A stretch of DNA of 64,000 nt from Bradyrhizobium sp. 1 (GTDB taxonomy: Bacteria; Pseudomonadota; Alphaproteobacteria; Rhizobiales; Xanthobacteraceae): contig NZ_JADPJH010000014.1 in the NCBI RefSeq assembly GCF_023073315.1, forward strand, positions 62,001 through 126,000, given 5' to 3'. The notes under the pieces are model-generated. The model made no database searches. It saw only the letters and a program-made list of their open reading frames with translations, and had not been told where the DNA came from. The position numbers were made by a program, and so were the translations under genes. Positions 39,937 through 51,326 of the stretch are shown here, piece by piece (positions within the stretch are counted from its first letter, which is position 1; each line of letters starts with the position of its first letter).

Positions 39937-39951
39937 GAACATGTATCGAAC
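39937..39951. promoter_or_regulatory. LexA-binding SOS box
   Basis: GAAC-ATGTATC-GAAC, an exact match to the alphaproteobacterial SOS box (GTTC-N7-GTTC, here read from the other strand). It lies about 100 bp before the lexA start, in the promoter region, and indicates autoregulation. A further GTTC occurs at 39963. Confidence 0.9.
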
Positions 39952-40051
39952 ATATAGTGTCCGTTCATGATTTGTTTCGAGCTTGTAGCGGCTTATGGCC
40001 GAATTCAGCGTCTCGGAATCGAACGACATCAACCGGGGGATTTTGGTCGAG

Positions 40052-40753
40052 ATGTTAACGCGCAAACAATACGAGCTCCTGCGGTTCATCAGCGAACGGC
40101 TGAAGGAAAGCGGCGTGCCGCCCTCCTTCGACGAGATGAAGGACGCACTCGACCTGCGCTCGAAGTCGGGCATCCATCGCCTGATCACCGCGCTCGAGGA
40201 GCGCGGCTTCATCCGCCGCCTGCCCAACCGTGCCCGCGCGATCGAAGTCATCAAGCTGCCCGAGCTCCAGGCCGCCGCCGGCAGCCGCCGCGGCTTCACG
40301 CCGAGCGTCATCGAAGGCAATCTCGGCAAGGTACGCACGACCTCCAGTCCGTCCGCTGACGAGGGCGAGCGTCCCGTCGCCGTGCCCGTCATGGGCCGCA
40401 TCGCGGCCGGCACTCCGATCGAGGCGTTGCAGACCCGCAGCCACACCATCAGCGTCCCGCCTGACATGCTCGGCTCGGGCGAGCATTACGCGCTCGAAGT
40501 GCGCGGCGATTCCATGGTCGAGGCCGGTATCCTCGACGGTGACATGGCGCTGATCCAGCGCAATGAGAGCGCCGACACCGGCGACATCGTGGTGGCGCTG
40601 ATCGACGACGAGGAAGCAACGCTGAAGCGCTTCCGCCGCCGTGGTGCCTCGATCGCGCTCGAGCCTGCCAACTCCGCTTACGAGGTTCGCATCCTGCCGC
40701 CCAACCGGGTCAAGATTCAGGGCAAGCTGATCGGGCTGTACCGGAAGTACTGA
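40052..40753 (+). CDS. lexA: SOS-response repressor LexA
   Basis: The DNA-damage repressor, 233 aa. A winged-helix DNA-binding domain (1-65, [20 protein letters not shown]) leads to the S24 autoprotease domain. The cleavage site is Ala119-Gly120 in GRIAAGTP, with catalytic Ser154 in [10 protein letters not shown] and Lys192 in EATLKRF. The ATG at 40052 gives the canonical family start; an upstream ATG at 39995 adds 19 residues. It controls itself through the SOS box at 39937-39951. The usual partner comEC follows after three inserted genes. Confidence 0.97.
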   Translation: MLTRKQYELLRFISERLKESGVPPSFDEMKDALDLRSKSGIHRLITALEERGFIRRLPNRARAIEVIKLPELQAAAGSRRGFTPSVIEGNLGKVRTTSSPSADEGERPVAVPVMGRIAAGTPIEALQTRSHTISVPPDMLGSGEHYALEVRGDSMVEAGILDGDMALIQRNESADTGDIVVALIDDEEATLKRFRRRGASIALEPANSAYEVRILPPNRVKIQGKLIGLYRKY

Positions 40754-40938
40754 GCGCGTCCCCGCGCTTTCGATCGGCATCGCCGATCCAAAATTGGAGC
40801 GGATGATTGTCCGCTTCGGCTGGATAGTCTTTCTGGTTTTGCATAGATTATCCGGCCACCCCTCCAGCGCTACATCCTCGGCACGCCGCGCGAAGCACTC
40901 ATCGCATCGTGGGTGTTTGAAAAACCGAGGAGACAAAT

Positions 40939-41142
40939 ATGCGCAAGATCGTCTTGAGCGCAGTCACGATGGCGCTGATCGCAGCATCAGCGCCGCAAGC
41001 CTTCGCCGCACAGTCGCATCATGCCCGCAAGGCAACGCCGGCAACGAGGAGCGAGCAATTCCGCAATGCCCGCGACGCCATGGCGCAGCCGTCGCAACCG
41101 GTCTGGCCGTATTCAGGCTGGTCGGCACCTGCCGGCCGCTGA
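40939..41142 (+). CDS. Small secreted protein
   Basis: A 67-aa protein with a clean signal peptide (MRKIVLSAVTMALIAASAPQ then AFA, cleavage before AQ). The mature part is about 43 residues, rich in Ala, Ser and Pro and basic or polar (SHHARKATPATRSEQFRNA), ending WPYSGWSAPAGR. A strong SD GAGGAG lies 7 bases upstream. Small proteins of this kind are frequent in Bradyrhizobium, and function is unknown. Confidence 0.8.
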   Translation: MRKIVLSAVTMALIAASAPQAFAAQSHHARKATPATRSEQFRNARDAMAQPSQPVWPYSGWSAPAGR

Positions 41143-41334
41143 CGAACAGGCCTGCGGAATGCACGGGAGCGGGCTTTGTTCCCAGTGCATTTGAAAAAGA
41201 TATTGTGATGGCAGCCTGCGGATCCAGGCCGCAGATTTGCCCACAACCAAGCAGACGCTGACGGGCTACCACTCTGATAGAGGCCTGCGCCTCAGAGGAG
41301 GCGCGGGTTGCTATCTTCGAATGAGGAGCACCCG

Positions 41335-41769
41335 ATGTGTGACTACAGCCTGCACGCCGTCGCGACGCGTCCCGCGGAAGTCGGCGAGACCATCGTCACG
41401 ACAACCTTCCGCGGCACCTCGACGCGCGGCTTCGCGTCCGAAGCCGACATGTCCGTCGCGGTCTGCCTGCTGCCGGGAACGGAGCTCGCTTTCGCCGACA
41501 ACGTCCGCTACGACAATCGCTGGATCTGGACGCGCACCATCAACTCGCGCGTCGGCAAGTTCGGCAAGATCGATCCGCACATTCCCGATCGCCATCACGA
41601 TGCGATCGAATTCCCCGACGGCAAATACGTGCTGATCACGCAACTCGTCGAAGGCCAGCGCGCAACCGTGCTGCAATTGCCGGTGACCCTGCCACTTGGC
41701 GAGCGCGAGCAAAAGCCTGACATCATTGCCGACAGGCCGACGATCACGCGCCGCCTGCCGATCGGCTGA
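41335..41769 (+). CDS. Conserved hypothetical protein (MCDYSLH family)
   Basis: A 144-aa soluble protein starting MCDYSLHAVATRPAEVGETI, a start I recognise from widespread uncharacterised bacterial proteins. Other conserved-looking parts are AVCLLPGTELAFADNV, HHDAIEFPDGKYVLITQL and RATVLQLPV. The Cys at position 2 is part of the family start. GAGGAG lies 7 bases before the ATG at 41335. No domain of known function was recognised. It stands between a small secreted protein and the triple-GAF-like gene. Confidence 0.85.
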   Translation: MCDYSLHAVATRPAEVGETIVTTTFRGTSTRGFASEADMSVAVCLLPGTELAFADNVRYDNRWIWTRTINSRVGKFGKIDPHIPDRHHDAIEFPDGKYVLITQLVEGQRATVLQLPVTLPLGEREQKPDIIADRPTITRRLPIG

Positions 41770-42004
41770 GACAGCATCTCCGGCCGAGAGGTCGGAGCCA
41801 GGATTGAAATCGCCATCGCCGGCCGTGGCCGGCGAGGTCCTGTAGTTTGTGTCTCCAGACATCCGATCCGCCGCGCCGCCCCGTCGCACGAAGTTTGCGC
41901 GGCCCTGCCTGAATTTTGAACGTCCGTTCCGCGAGCAAATGCCCGATGCTGCCTCGGCCAGTGTCGTGGCTAGTGTCTTGGGCTTGAGGCGGCGGGCACG
42001 TTCG

Positions 42005-42952
42005 ATGAAAACCTTCATTCGCGTCGTTGAACTCTGGGTGCCTGACCGCACGCGCACGCGGCTGGAATTCGGCGGCGGCCTCTACGGCGACGAGGGCGGC
42101 CTCTCGGCGTTCAAGTCCGTGAGCGAGGGCTTGCACTTCGGCTATGACGAGGGACTTCCCGGCAAGGCCTGGGCCTCCGGCCACCCCGTGATCCTCACCA
42201 AATTCGCCAACTCCTACTTCAAGCGGACCGACCAGGCGCTCGCGGCAGGCCTCACCTGCGGCGTGGCGGTGCCGGTATTTGCAGGCGAATTCCTGCAAGC
42301 CGTGATGGTGCTGTTCTGCGGCGACGACGAGGCGCATATCGGCGCGATCGAGCTCTGGCACAACGATCCCGATACCTCGCACGAGATGGGGCTCGTCGAC
42401 GGCTACTATGGCACCGCCGACATGTTCGAGTTCAACTCCCGCCACACCAGATTTCCGCGCGGCTTCGGTCTGCCCGGACGCACCTGGAAGGCCGGCCTGC
42501 CGCTGATCATCAGGGATCTGCACAACGCCAAGAGTTTCCTGCGCTGGGAAGAGGCCGCCGAGGTCGGGATCAATCTCGGCGTCGGCGTGCCCTATCGGAC
42601 CGGCGGCGAGCAGACCTGGGTGCTGACCTTTCTCTCTGCGCAGGCAACGCCAATTGCGCGGCGCTTCGAGATCTGGGTCCCGAACGAGACCCGCTCGATG
42701 CTGGTCTATCGCGACGGCGATTGCAGCGCGCAGACCGACCTTGCCGCGCTCTATGCGAACAAATCCATCGCCAAAGGCGACGGCAGCATCGGCGGCGCCT
42801 GGGCGACCGGCATGCCCGCGCTCAACGACGATCTCGCGCATGATGGTTCGATCGCAGCGGCTGAGGCCCGCGCAGCCGGGCTGAGCCAGATGGTGGCCCT
42901 GCCGGTGATTGGAAGCGCCGGGCTCGATGCCGTGCTGGCCTGGTACCTGTAG
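42005..42952 (+). CDS. Triple GAF-like repeat protein
   Basis: A 315-aa soluble protein made of three similar units of about 100 residues. Each begins with a strand xELWxP-like (VELWVPD at 9-15, IELWHND at 115-121, FEIWVPN at 221-227), then has GLPGKAWASG (50-59), GLPGRTWKAG (155-164) or SIGGAWATGM (261-270), then AGLTCGVAVPV (81-91), VGINLGVGVPY (187-197) or AGLSQMVALPV (291-301), and a closing strand. The layout is that of GAF sensor domains without an output domain. A ligand or partner is unknown. The ATG at 42005 starts unit one; a longer upstream frame has no repeat similarity. Confidence 0.8.
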   Translation: MKTFIRVVELWVPDRTRTRLEFGGGLYGDEGGLSAFKSVSEGLHFGYDEGLPGKAWASGHPVILTKFANSYFKRTDQALAAGLTCGVAVPVFAGEFLQAVMVLFCGDDEAHIGAIELWHNDPDTSHEMGLVDGYYGTADMFEFNSRHTRFPRGFGLPGRTWKAGLPLIIRDLHNAKSFLRWEEAAEVGINLGVGVPYRTGGEQTWVLTFLSAQATPIARRFEIWVPNETRSMLVYRDGDCSAQTDLAALYANKSIAKGDGSIGGAWATGMPALNDDLAHDGSIAAAEARAAGLSQMVALPVIGSAGLDAVLAWYL

Positions 42953-42961
42953 CCGATCCGC

Positions 42962-45241
42962 TCAATCCTCGGCGTGCAAATCGACCTCCGATGGTGTCGC
43001 GTCCCGGTTGCGGGGCACCGCCGCCTGCGGCGCAAGGCTCGCGCCGAAATCGGCCTCGCCGGCGGTAGCCGGCGACCACGGGCGATCAGTGCCTCCAGCT
43101 TTCACCGCCTGAACTGCAAAACCGTCGCCGCGCCGTGTCAGCGCGAGCGCGCCCTGCGCGGCGAGACGCTGCCGGTCGACGACCATTGCCGCGCAATCCG
43201 GCGGCGCCGGGCGCGCCGTCACCACCAGCGCGGCGCGGTTGCAATCGTCCGCCAGCGCGTCGACGCGCAAGGCCAGCGCGACCAGCCGCCCGTCGGCGAG
43301 CGGTGTCACGCAGCCGGCCTCGTCGCACGACACGCCATCGGCGAGCGCGGAACTACCGGCATCGCGCCGATCGGCGTCGGCGGCTAACCACTCCTTCAGC
43401 AGAAAGCCGTCCTTGCTCGCCCTGATCAGATGCAGGTGCCCATCCCTGCCCCGCACCGCGACGCTCTGGCCGTCGCCGGCGATCAGGATGTCGGGCTGCC
43501 GCACCGACAGCCCCCAGACGATCGCCACCAGCAGCACCAGCGCGCCGGACCAGCGCAACGGCGTGCGCAGCAGGCCCATCACGATGATACCGAGGCTCGC
43601 CGCGATCAGCGGCGCGATGCCGAAAGCCGGCAGGCTGCCGACCGCGCCGGGCAACGCCGCGACCCAGCGCGTGACCGCGATCATCCAGTCGATGCCGATC
43701 CCCATCAGCCACCAGAACGGGCTATCCAGCCCGAACGGCGCGGCGAGCAATCCCAACAGCCCCGCCGGCATCACCAGCGCCGAGACCACCGGCATTGCAC
43801 CGAGATTGGCAAGCACGCCATACGGCGTGACGCGGTGGAAATGGAAAGCGGCATAGGGCGTGGTCGCAAGCCCCGCGATCAGCGAAGCAAAAAACAGCAT
43901 GGCGATCTCGCGCCCGCCCCACATCGCAATGCGCGCCGTCGCGGAGTGATCGGGGGAAGCGAACAAGTTCGGCATGCCGATCTGCACCAGCGCGACCAGC
44001 CCGAGCGTTGCCGCGAACGACATCTGGAAGCTCGGATGCACCAGCGATTCCGGCGCCACCGCGAGCACGATCAGGGCAGCCACCGCCAGCGTGCGAAAAG
44101 TGATGGCGCGGCGATCGACCATCACCGCGATCAGCACCACCGCCGTCATGAAGAACGAGCGTTGCGTGGCGACTTCGGCGCCAGAGAGCAGCAGATAGAA
44201 CGCGGCGGCAACCAGCGCCGCGCCCGCGGACCATTTCTTGATGGGGAAGCCGACCGCCAGTCCCGGCACCAGAGCAAGCAGCGCGCGCACCGCGAAGAAC
44301 ACGACGCCGGCGACGACGGCCATGTGGTAGCCTGAGATCGAGAGCACGTGGCCGAGGCCTGAGATGAACATTGCATCGTTGACAGGCGTGGTGATCGCAT
44401 CGCGCCGCCCCGTCAGCAGTGCGGTTGCGATCGCGCGGTTGTCGCCGTCGAGCGTGGCGCGGATGCGCGCATCGATCGCATCGCGCAGGCCCTGCATGAT
44501 CGCGGCGTAGCGCAGCCTGATGCCGCCGGTCTCTGGCGGTGGCGCCACCGTGATCGCGCCCATGGCAAAACCGGAGGCGCCGATGCCCTGGAAGAACATG
44601 TCGCGCGAGAAATCTTAGCTGCCGGGCCGCAAGGGCGAGAGCGGCGGCATCAGCCGCGCCTTCAACTGCACGAAGCTGCCGACCTCGGGCGCAGTGCCCT
44701 TGCGCACCGACAGACGCACGCGCTCCAACCTGACGTCGCCGCGTTGCGCCTCCATGGCGGTGACCCGCAGCACGAACCGGTCGGTGCGCTCACGGATGTC
44801 GCGGGTCTCGACGAAGCCCGACAGCGATACGGAATAGAGCGGCTTCGCCAAGACGGTGTGCGCGATGCGCGTCGTCTTCCAGGTCGCCATGGCAAATCCG
44901 GCCGCGACCGCCGCGAGCATGATCGCTGGCGCAAGCAGCCGGCTCCGCCGCAGCAGAACCGCAACAAGCACGAGCGCGATGGCCGTTGAGGCAACAACCC
45001 ACAGCACCGGCTCGTGATCGGCGGCAAAGTAAAGTGCAATCCCGCAGCCGAAGGCGACGGGCACCCACGGCAGCAGCCGCCCGGCGCCGGCCTCGGCGCT
45101 GACCCAGGCGCGCAACGTCTCGGCCAGCGATGTCCAGAGGTCGAAGCCTGCAGGTGCGAGCCCGCCCGCGGACGTGGCACGGCCCACGGGCCAAGTGCCC
45201 GCTAACCCCTGGGACCGTACCGACCGGCCCGGCTCCGCCAT
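42962..45241 (-). pseudogene. comEC: ComEC/Rec2 competence-type protein interrupted by an in-frame stop
   Basis: A membrane channel family for uptake of single-stranded DNA. Codons from 45241 down encode a DUF4131-like N-terminal part (helices near WVPVAFGCGIALYFAAD and LLAPAIMLAAVAAGFAM, then an OB-like region SVSLSGFVETRDIRE). After PLSPLRPGS a TAA (44615-44617) replaces what should be a Tyr-type codon before DFSRDMFFQG, and the same frame runs on to 42962 with the competence domain (SGLGHVLSISGYHMAVVAGV). The C-terminal part looks like a degenerate metallo-beta-lactamase domain without HxHxDH. An ATG at 44599 could restart translation. The stop may be a real mutation or a sequencing error. 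Confidence 0.85.
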
Positions 45242-45336
45242 TCCCTGCACCCGATGATACGCAACGGAGACCGAAGCTACCGGAACGTGCAGGCGCGCGA
45301 ATAGCGGTACGGATCAGGAACGAACAGGAGACAGCC

Positions 45337-45570
45337 CTACTTTTCCTCTTCCATCGTCACGGCCACATCCGCCTTGGCCGAGAGCCGCACCTTGTTCCCC
45401 TCGACCCCCGCGACCAAGCCCTTGTCGATGAAATGGTGATGGCCCTTGTGGCTGCCCTCGCCGCTGTCCTTCTTGGTCAGCTTGATGCGGTTGCCTTCGA
45501 CCTTGTCGACGGTGCCGACATGGACGCCGTCGGCGCCGATGACTTCCATATGCTCTGCGATGTTTTGCAT
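45337..45570 (-). CDS. DUF2171 domain protein
   Basis: A 77-aa soluble protein with a PRC-barrel-like fold, beginning MQNIAEHMEVIGADGVHVG followed by TVDKVEGNRIKLTKKDSGEG and a His-rich turn GSHKGHHHFID. This fits the DUF2171 family. It has no membrane segment. GGATCC before the ATG at 45570 offers only a weak SD. Function unknown; members are often stress- or envelope-associated. Confidence 0.82.
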   Translation of the reverse strand: MQNIAEHMEVIGADGVHVGTVDKVEGNRIKLTKKDSGEGSHKGHHHFIDKGLVAGVEGNKVRLSAKADVAVTMEEEK

Positions 45571-45629
45571 GGGGGGATCCTCTTCTGGACCCACACAACG
45601 CGCGAGACACGGTCGGGTTCGTTTTCTGC

Positions 45630-45672
45630 CGTCATTCCGGGGCGCGCCACTTGGCGCGAGCCCGGAATGACG
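45630..45672. repeat. Short palindromic repeat (GTCATTCCGGGGCGCG type)
   Basis: CGTCATTCCGGGGCGCGCC and GGCGCGAGCCCGGAATGACG form a near-perfect stem around ACTT. I recall this hairpin as one of the most frequent intergenic repeats in Bradyrhizobium genomes. It lies between the DUF2171 gene and the NTF2-like gene and may terminate or stabilise transcripts. Confidence 0.8.
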
Positions 45673-45694
45673 GAGCCGGTGGAATATGATGCCG

Positions 45695-46081
45695 CTAAAT
45701 CAACGGTGCTTTCGCCGAGGCATGGTGATTGACGATCTTCCAGTCGTCGTCCTCGCGAACGATGACCCAGCTCATCTTGACGATGAGATCGGGGCGCTCG
45801 CCAGCAAGGTCGAACGAGATGGTCGCGGCCATGTTGATCATATCAGGGCCGGCCTGCGCGGCCTGCACCTCGGAAAACACTGCGCTCGGCTTGCGCCAGC
45901 GCGGCAGGCCGTTGAAGTAATCGGCGACGCCGTCCCTGCCCCGGTAGAGCTTTGGGTTGGAGCCGAAGAAGAACGCGTTCCTCGCATAGAGCGAAGACAG
46001 TGCGGCCGCATCGAGCGTCGCGAAGCCGGCGCACCATTTCGCGATGATGGCGGAAACGATGGCGTCGGCTTCGCTGCTCAT
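45695..46081 (-). CDS. NTF2-like / SnoaL-fold protein
   Basis: A 128-aa protein of the nuclear-transport-factor-2-like superfamily (DUF4440 or SgcJ-type). The opening ADAIVSAIIAKWCAGFATLD, the segment SSLYARNAFFFGSNPKLYRG and the end VREDDDWKIVNHHASAKAP are characteristic. These proteins are small cones that bind or transform ligands; no catalytic pair can be assigned. The ATG at 46081 fits the fold. It lies 22 bp after the glnS stop on the same strand, so the two may be co-transcribed. A decayed relative is present at 50933-51180. Confidence 0.88.
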   Translation of the reverse strand: MSSEADAIVSAIIAKWCAGFATLDAAALSSLYARNAFFFGSNPKLYRGRDGVADYFNGLPRWRKPSAVFSEVQAAQAGPDMINMAATISFDLAGERPDLIVKMSWVIVREDDDWKIVNHHASAKAPLI

Positions 46082-46103
46082 TGTCGTTGCTCGACCCTTT
46101 GCC

Positions 46104-47780
<1,677 letters not shown>

Positions 47781-47935
47781 TACGAAAATCCTGTAGGGAA
47801 ATCAGCGGTCCTTCTGCCAAATTCGCGTGGCTGAGCCAAGAGCTTAAGCAAGGCCTAGCAGGTCCGCCGATGGGCTTTAGTTATGCGCGGGTCCTGTTAT
47901 ATACCACCGCTTCCAATGCATAGGCCCTGCCAAGA

Positions 47936-49366
47936 ATGACCGATTCCGTCGTCACCCGCTTTGCTCCCTCCCCGACCGGCTTCCTCCATATCGGGGGCGC
48001 CCGCACGGCGCTGTTCAACTGGCTCTATGCGAAGAAGCATGGCGGCAAGATGCTGCTCCGGATCGAGGACACCGACCGGGAGCGCTCCACGGAAGCTGCG
48101 ATTGGCGCGATTCTGGACGGGCTGAAATGGCTGGAGCTCGGCTGGGATGGCGACGTCATCTACCAGTTCAGCCGCGCCGCCCGCCACCGCGAGGTCGCCG
48201 AGCAGCTGCTCGCCGACGGCAAGGCCTATCGCTGCTACGCCACCGCCGAGGAGCTCACCGCCATGCGCGAGAAGGCGCGCGCTGAGGGCCGCACCCGCCT
48301 CTATGACGGAATGTGGCGCGACCGCGACCCGGCCACGGCACCATCATCCAACGTCAAGCCGACCATCCGGCTGCGGGCGTCGCAAACCGGCGAGACCGTG
48401 ATCGAGGACCAGGTCCAGGGCCGCGTGGTCTGGCAGAACGAGAACCTCGACGACCTCGTCCTGCTGCGCGGCGATGGCAACCCGACCTACATGCTCGCGG
48501 TGGTGGTGGACGACCACGACATGGCCGTCACCCACGTCATCCGCGGCGACGACCATCTGATCAACGCCGCCCGCCAGAAGCAGATCTACGACGCGATGGG
48601 ATGGACGCTGCCGAACATGTCCCATATCCCTCTGATCCATGGCCCGGACGGCTCAAAGCTGTCAAAGCGCCACGGCGCGCTCGGCGTCGATGCCTACCGC
48701 GCCCTGGGCTATTTGCCGGCGGCGCTACGCAATTACCTCGTCCGACTCGGCTGGAGCCATGGCGACCAGGAGATCTTCTCGACCGAGGAGATGATCGCGG
48801 CGTTCGACCTTTCCAGCGTCGGTCGCGGCGCGGCCCGCTTCGATTTCGCCAAGCTGGAAAACCTCAACGGCCACTACATCCGCCACGCCGATGATCAATC
48901 ACTCGTGAAGGCGTTCGAGGACGTGCTCGACCACGTCGTGCCCAGCCGCGACGAGATTAAGGCCAAGTTAAACGACACCACGCGCGCCCAGCTGCTCAAG
49001 GCCATGCCGGCCCTGAAGGAGCGCGCCAAGACGCTGATCGAGTTGATCGACGGCGCCTATTTCATCTTCGCCGACCGGCCGCTGGAGCTCGATCCGAAGG
49101 CGGCAGCCCTGTTGACGCCCGAGAACCGCAAGCTGATCGGCCAGCTTCATTCCGCGCTGGAGAAAGTCGAGACGTGGAGTGCAGCCAACGCGGAAGCCGC
49201 GCTGCGCGCTTTTGCCGAGGAAAATAGTCTCAAGCTCGGTGCGGTCGCCCAACCACTTCGTGCAGCTCTGACCGGACGGACGACCTCACCTGGCATATTT
49301 GAGGTTTTGGACGTGCTGGGACGCCAGGAAAGCCTGGGCCGGCTCGAGGATCAGGCCAAAGGCTAG
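47936..49366 (+). CDS. gltX: Glutamyl-tRNA synthetase
   Basis: Charges tRNA-Glu, 476 aa. The HIGH-type motif is [19 protein letters not shown], and the KMSKS-type motif is [11 protein letters not shown]. The central [20 protein letters not shown] and the C-terminal helical anticodon-binding region ([20 protein letters not shown]) are typical. In alphaproteobacteria a GluRS may also misacylate tRNA-Gln; here the divergent glnS makes this less necessary. gltA follows after 180 bp. Confidence 0.97.
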   Translation: MTDSVVTRFAPSPTGFLHIGGARTALFNWLYAKKHGGKMLLRIEDTDRERSTEAAIGAILDGLKWLELGWDGDVIYQFSRAARHREVAEQLLADGKAYRCYATAEELTAMREKARAEGRTRLYDGMWRDRDPATAPSSNVKPTIRLRASQTGETVIEDQVQGRVVWQNENLDDLVLLRGDGNPTYMLAVVVDDHDMAVTHVIRGDDHLINAARQKQIYDAMGWTLPNMSHIPLIHGPDGSKLSKRHGALGVDAYRALGYLPAALRNYLVRLGWSHGDQEIFSTEEMIAAFDLSSVGRGAARFDFAKLENLNGHYIRHADDQSLVKAFEDVLDHVVPSRDEIKAKLNDTTRAQLLKAMPALKERAKTLIELIDGAYFIFADRPLELDPKAAALLTPENRKLIGQLHSALEKVETWSAANAEAALRAFAEENSLKLGAVAQPLRAALTGRTTSPGIFEVLDVLGRQESLGRLEDQAKG

Positions 49367-49388
49367 GCCAAGGACTAGGCCAAGCACT
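49353..49388. repeat. Three tandem 12-bp repeats at the gltX stop
   Basis: AGGCCAAAGGCT, AGGCCAAGGACT and AGGCCAAGCACT follow each other directly. The TAG that ends gltX (49364-49366) spans the junction of units one and two. A slippage-type expansion here would have placed the stop inside the repeat. Confidence 0.7.
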
Positions 49389-49546
49389 GGCTACGACGTA
49401 AGGCGACCATGCGCGGCGCCATCTTGCAGCGCACACAGCAATAATATACCCATCTGACCCGTACCTTCTGGAACATCCGGCCTGCCCCATTATGTCATCG
49501 GGGCCTTCCGGGTCCGGCCCGTTTCACCTTACATCGGGGACCTCTG

Positions 49547-50851
<1,305 letters not shown>

Positions 50852-50874
50852 GGCTTGAGCCAATACGGCTCTCG

Positions 50875-50910
50875 AAGCGGCGCCATCGCAAGATGGCGCC
50901 GCTTTCGTTT
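50875..50910 (+). terminator. Rho-independent terminator of gltA
   Basis: AAGCGGCGCCATC (50875-50887) and GATGGCGCCGCTT (50892-50904) pair perfectly over 13 bp with a GCAA tetraloop, followed by TCGTTT. It lies 23 bp after the gltA stop. This is the strongest terminator in the window. Confidence 0.93.
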
Positions 50911-50932
50911 ATCTGCCGATCGCTACTTCTCG

Positions 50933-51180
50933 GGCATCATCGATGAGTGGAGATGGTCGATCTTCCAGGCGCCATCCTCATAGCGATAGATGAAGGAGTA
51001 GCGCGCCTTCACGTCCAATTTGCTGCCGCTCGCGGGATCAGTGAGCGATACGGTCCACGTACCGACGCGGCTCGCCGTGCGGCAATCGATCTAGATCGTG
51101 GACGTGTCGATGCGGCCGACCGGAGTGCAGAACGTAGCGATTAGCCAGCGAGATGAAGGGAGCGACTGAATTAAGTTCCG
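50933..51180 (-). pseudogene. Remnant of an NTF2-like / SgcJ-type gene
   Basis: On the minus strand the last 80 or so codons read like the C-terminal half of the family that resembles the CaMKII association domain: TPVGRIDTSTI, then an in-frame TAG (51091-51093), then IDCRTASRVGTWTVSLTD and YSFIYRYEDGAWKIDHLHSS ending in MMPEK and a stop. I find no matching N-terminal half upstream in any frame. It is therefore a truncated and nonsense-mutated pseudogene, left between gltA and the sugar operon. The 5' boundary is approximate. Confidence 0.65.
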
Positions 51181-51305
51181 GTGCGACCTGCAGCCGCCGC
51201 CGAGCTGCTGGCGTCGCAAACTGCCGCTCCGATTTGCTGCCGCGCACAACAACAAGTCGACTCGGCGCGCCCGCAGTCGCTTGACAGTCGAAACCCTCCG
51301 CGCGC

Positions 51306-51326
51306 ATTCTTACTCTAAGTAAGAAT
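51306..51326. promoter_or_regulatory. Perfect palindrome at the ROK regulator start (operator)
   Basis: ATTCTTACT (51306-51314) and AGTAAGAAT (51318-51326) are perfect inverted copies around CTA. The right arm runs into the ATG at 51325. A 21-bp, AT-rich dyad in a GC-rich context directly at a ROK gene start is the expected form of an autoregulatory site. No second copy was found before the transporter genes. Confidence 0.7.

Larger units (their letters stand above)
50852..51324. other. Intergenic region: terminator, decayed gene, ROK promoter
   Basis: 473 bases between gltA and the ROK regulator. From left: the gltA terminator, the minus-strand remnant of an NTF2-like gene (50933 to about 51180), then an open stretch with the ROK operator palindrome at its right end. 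No intact gene is supported. Confidence 0.6.
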
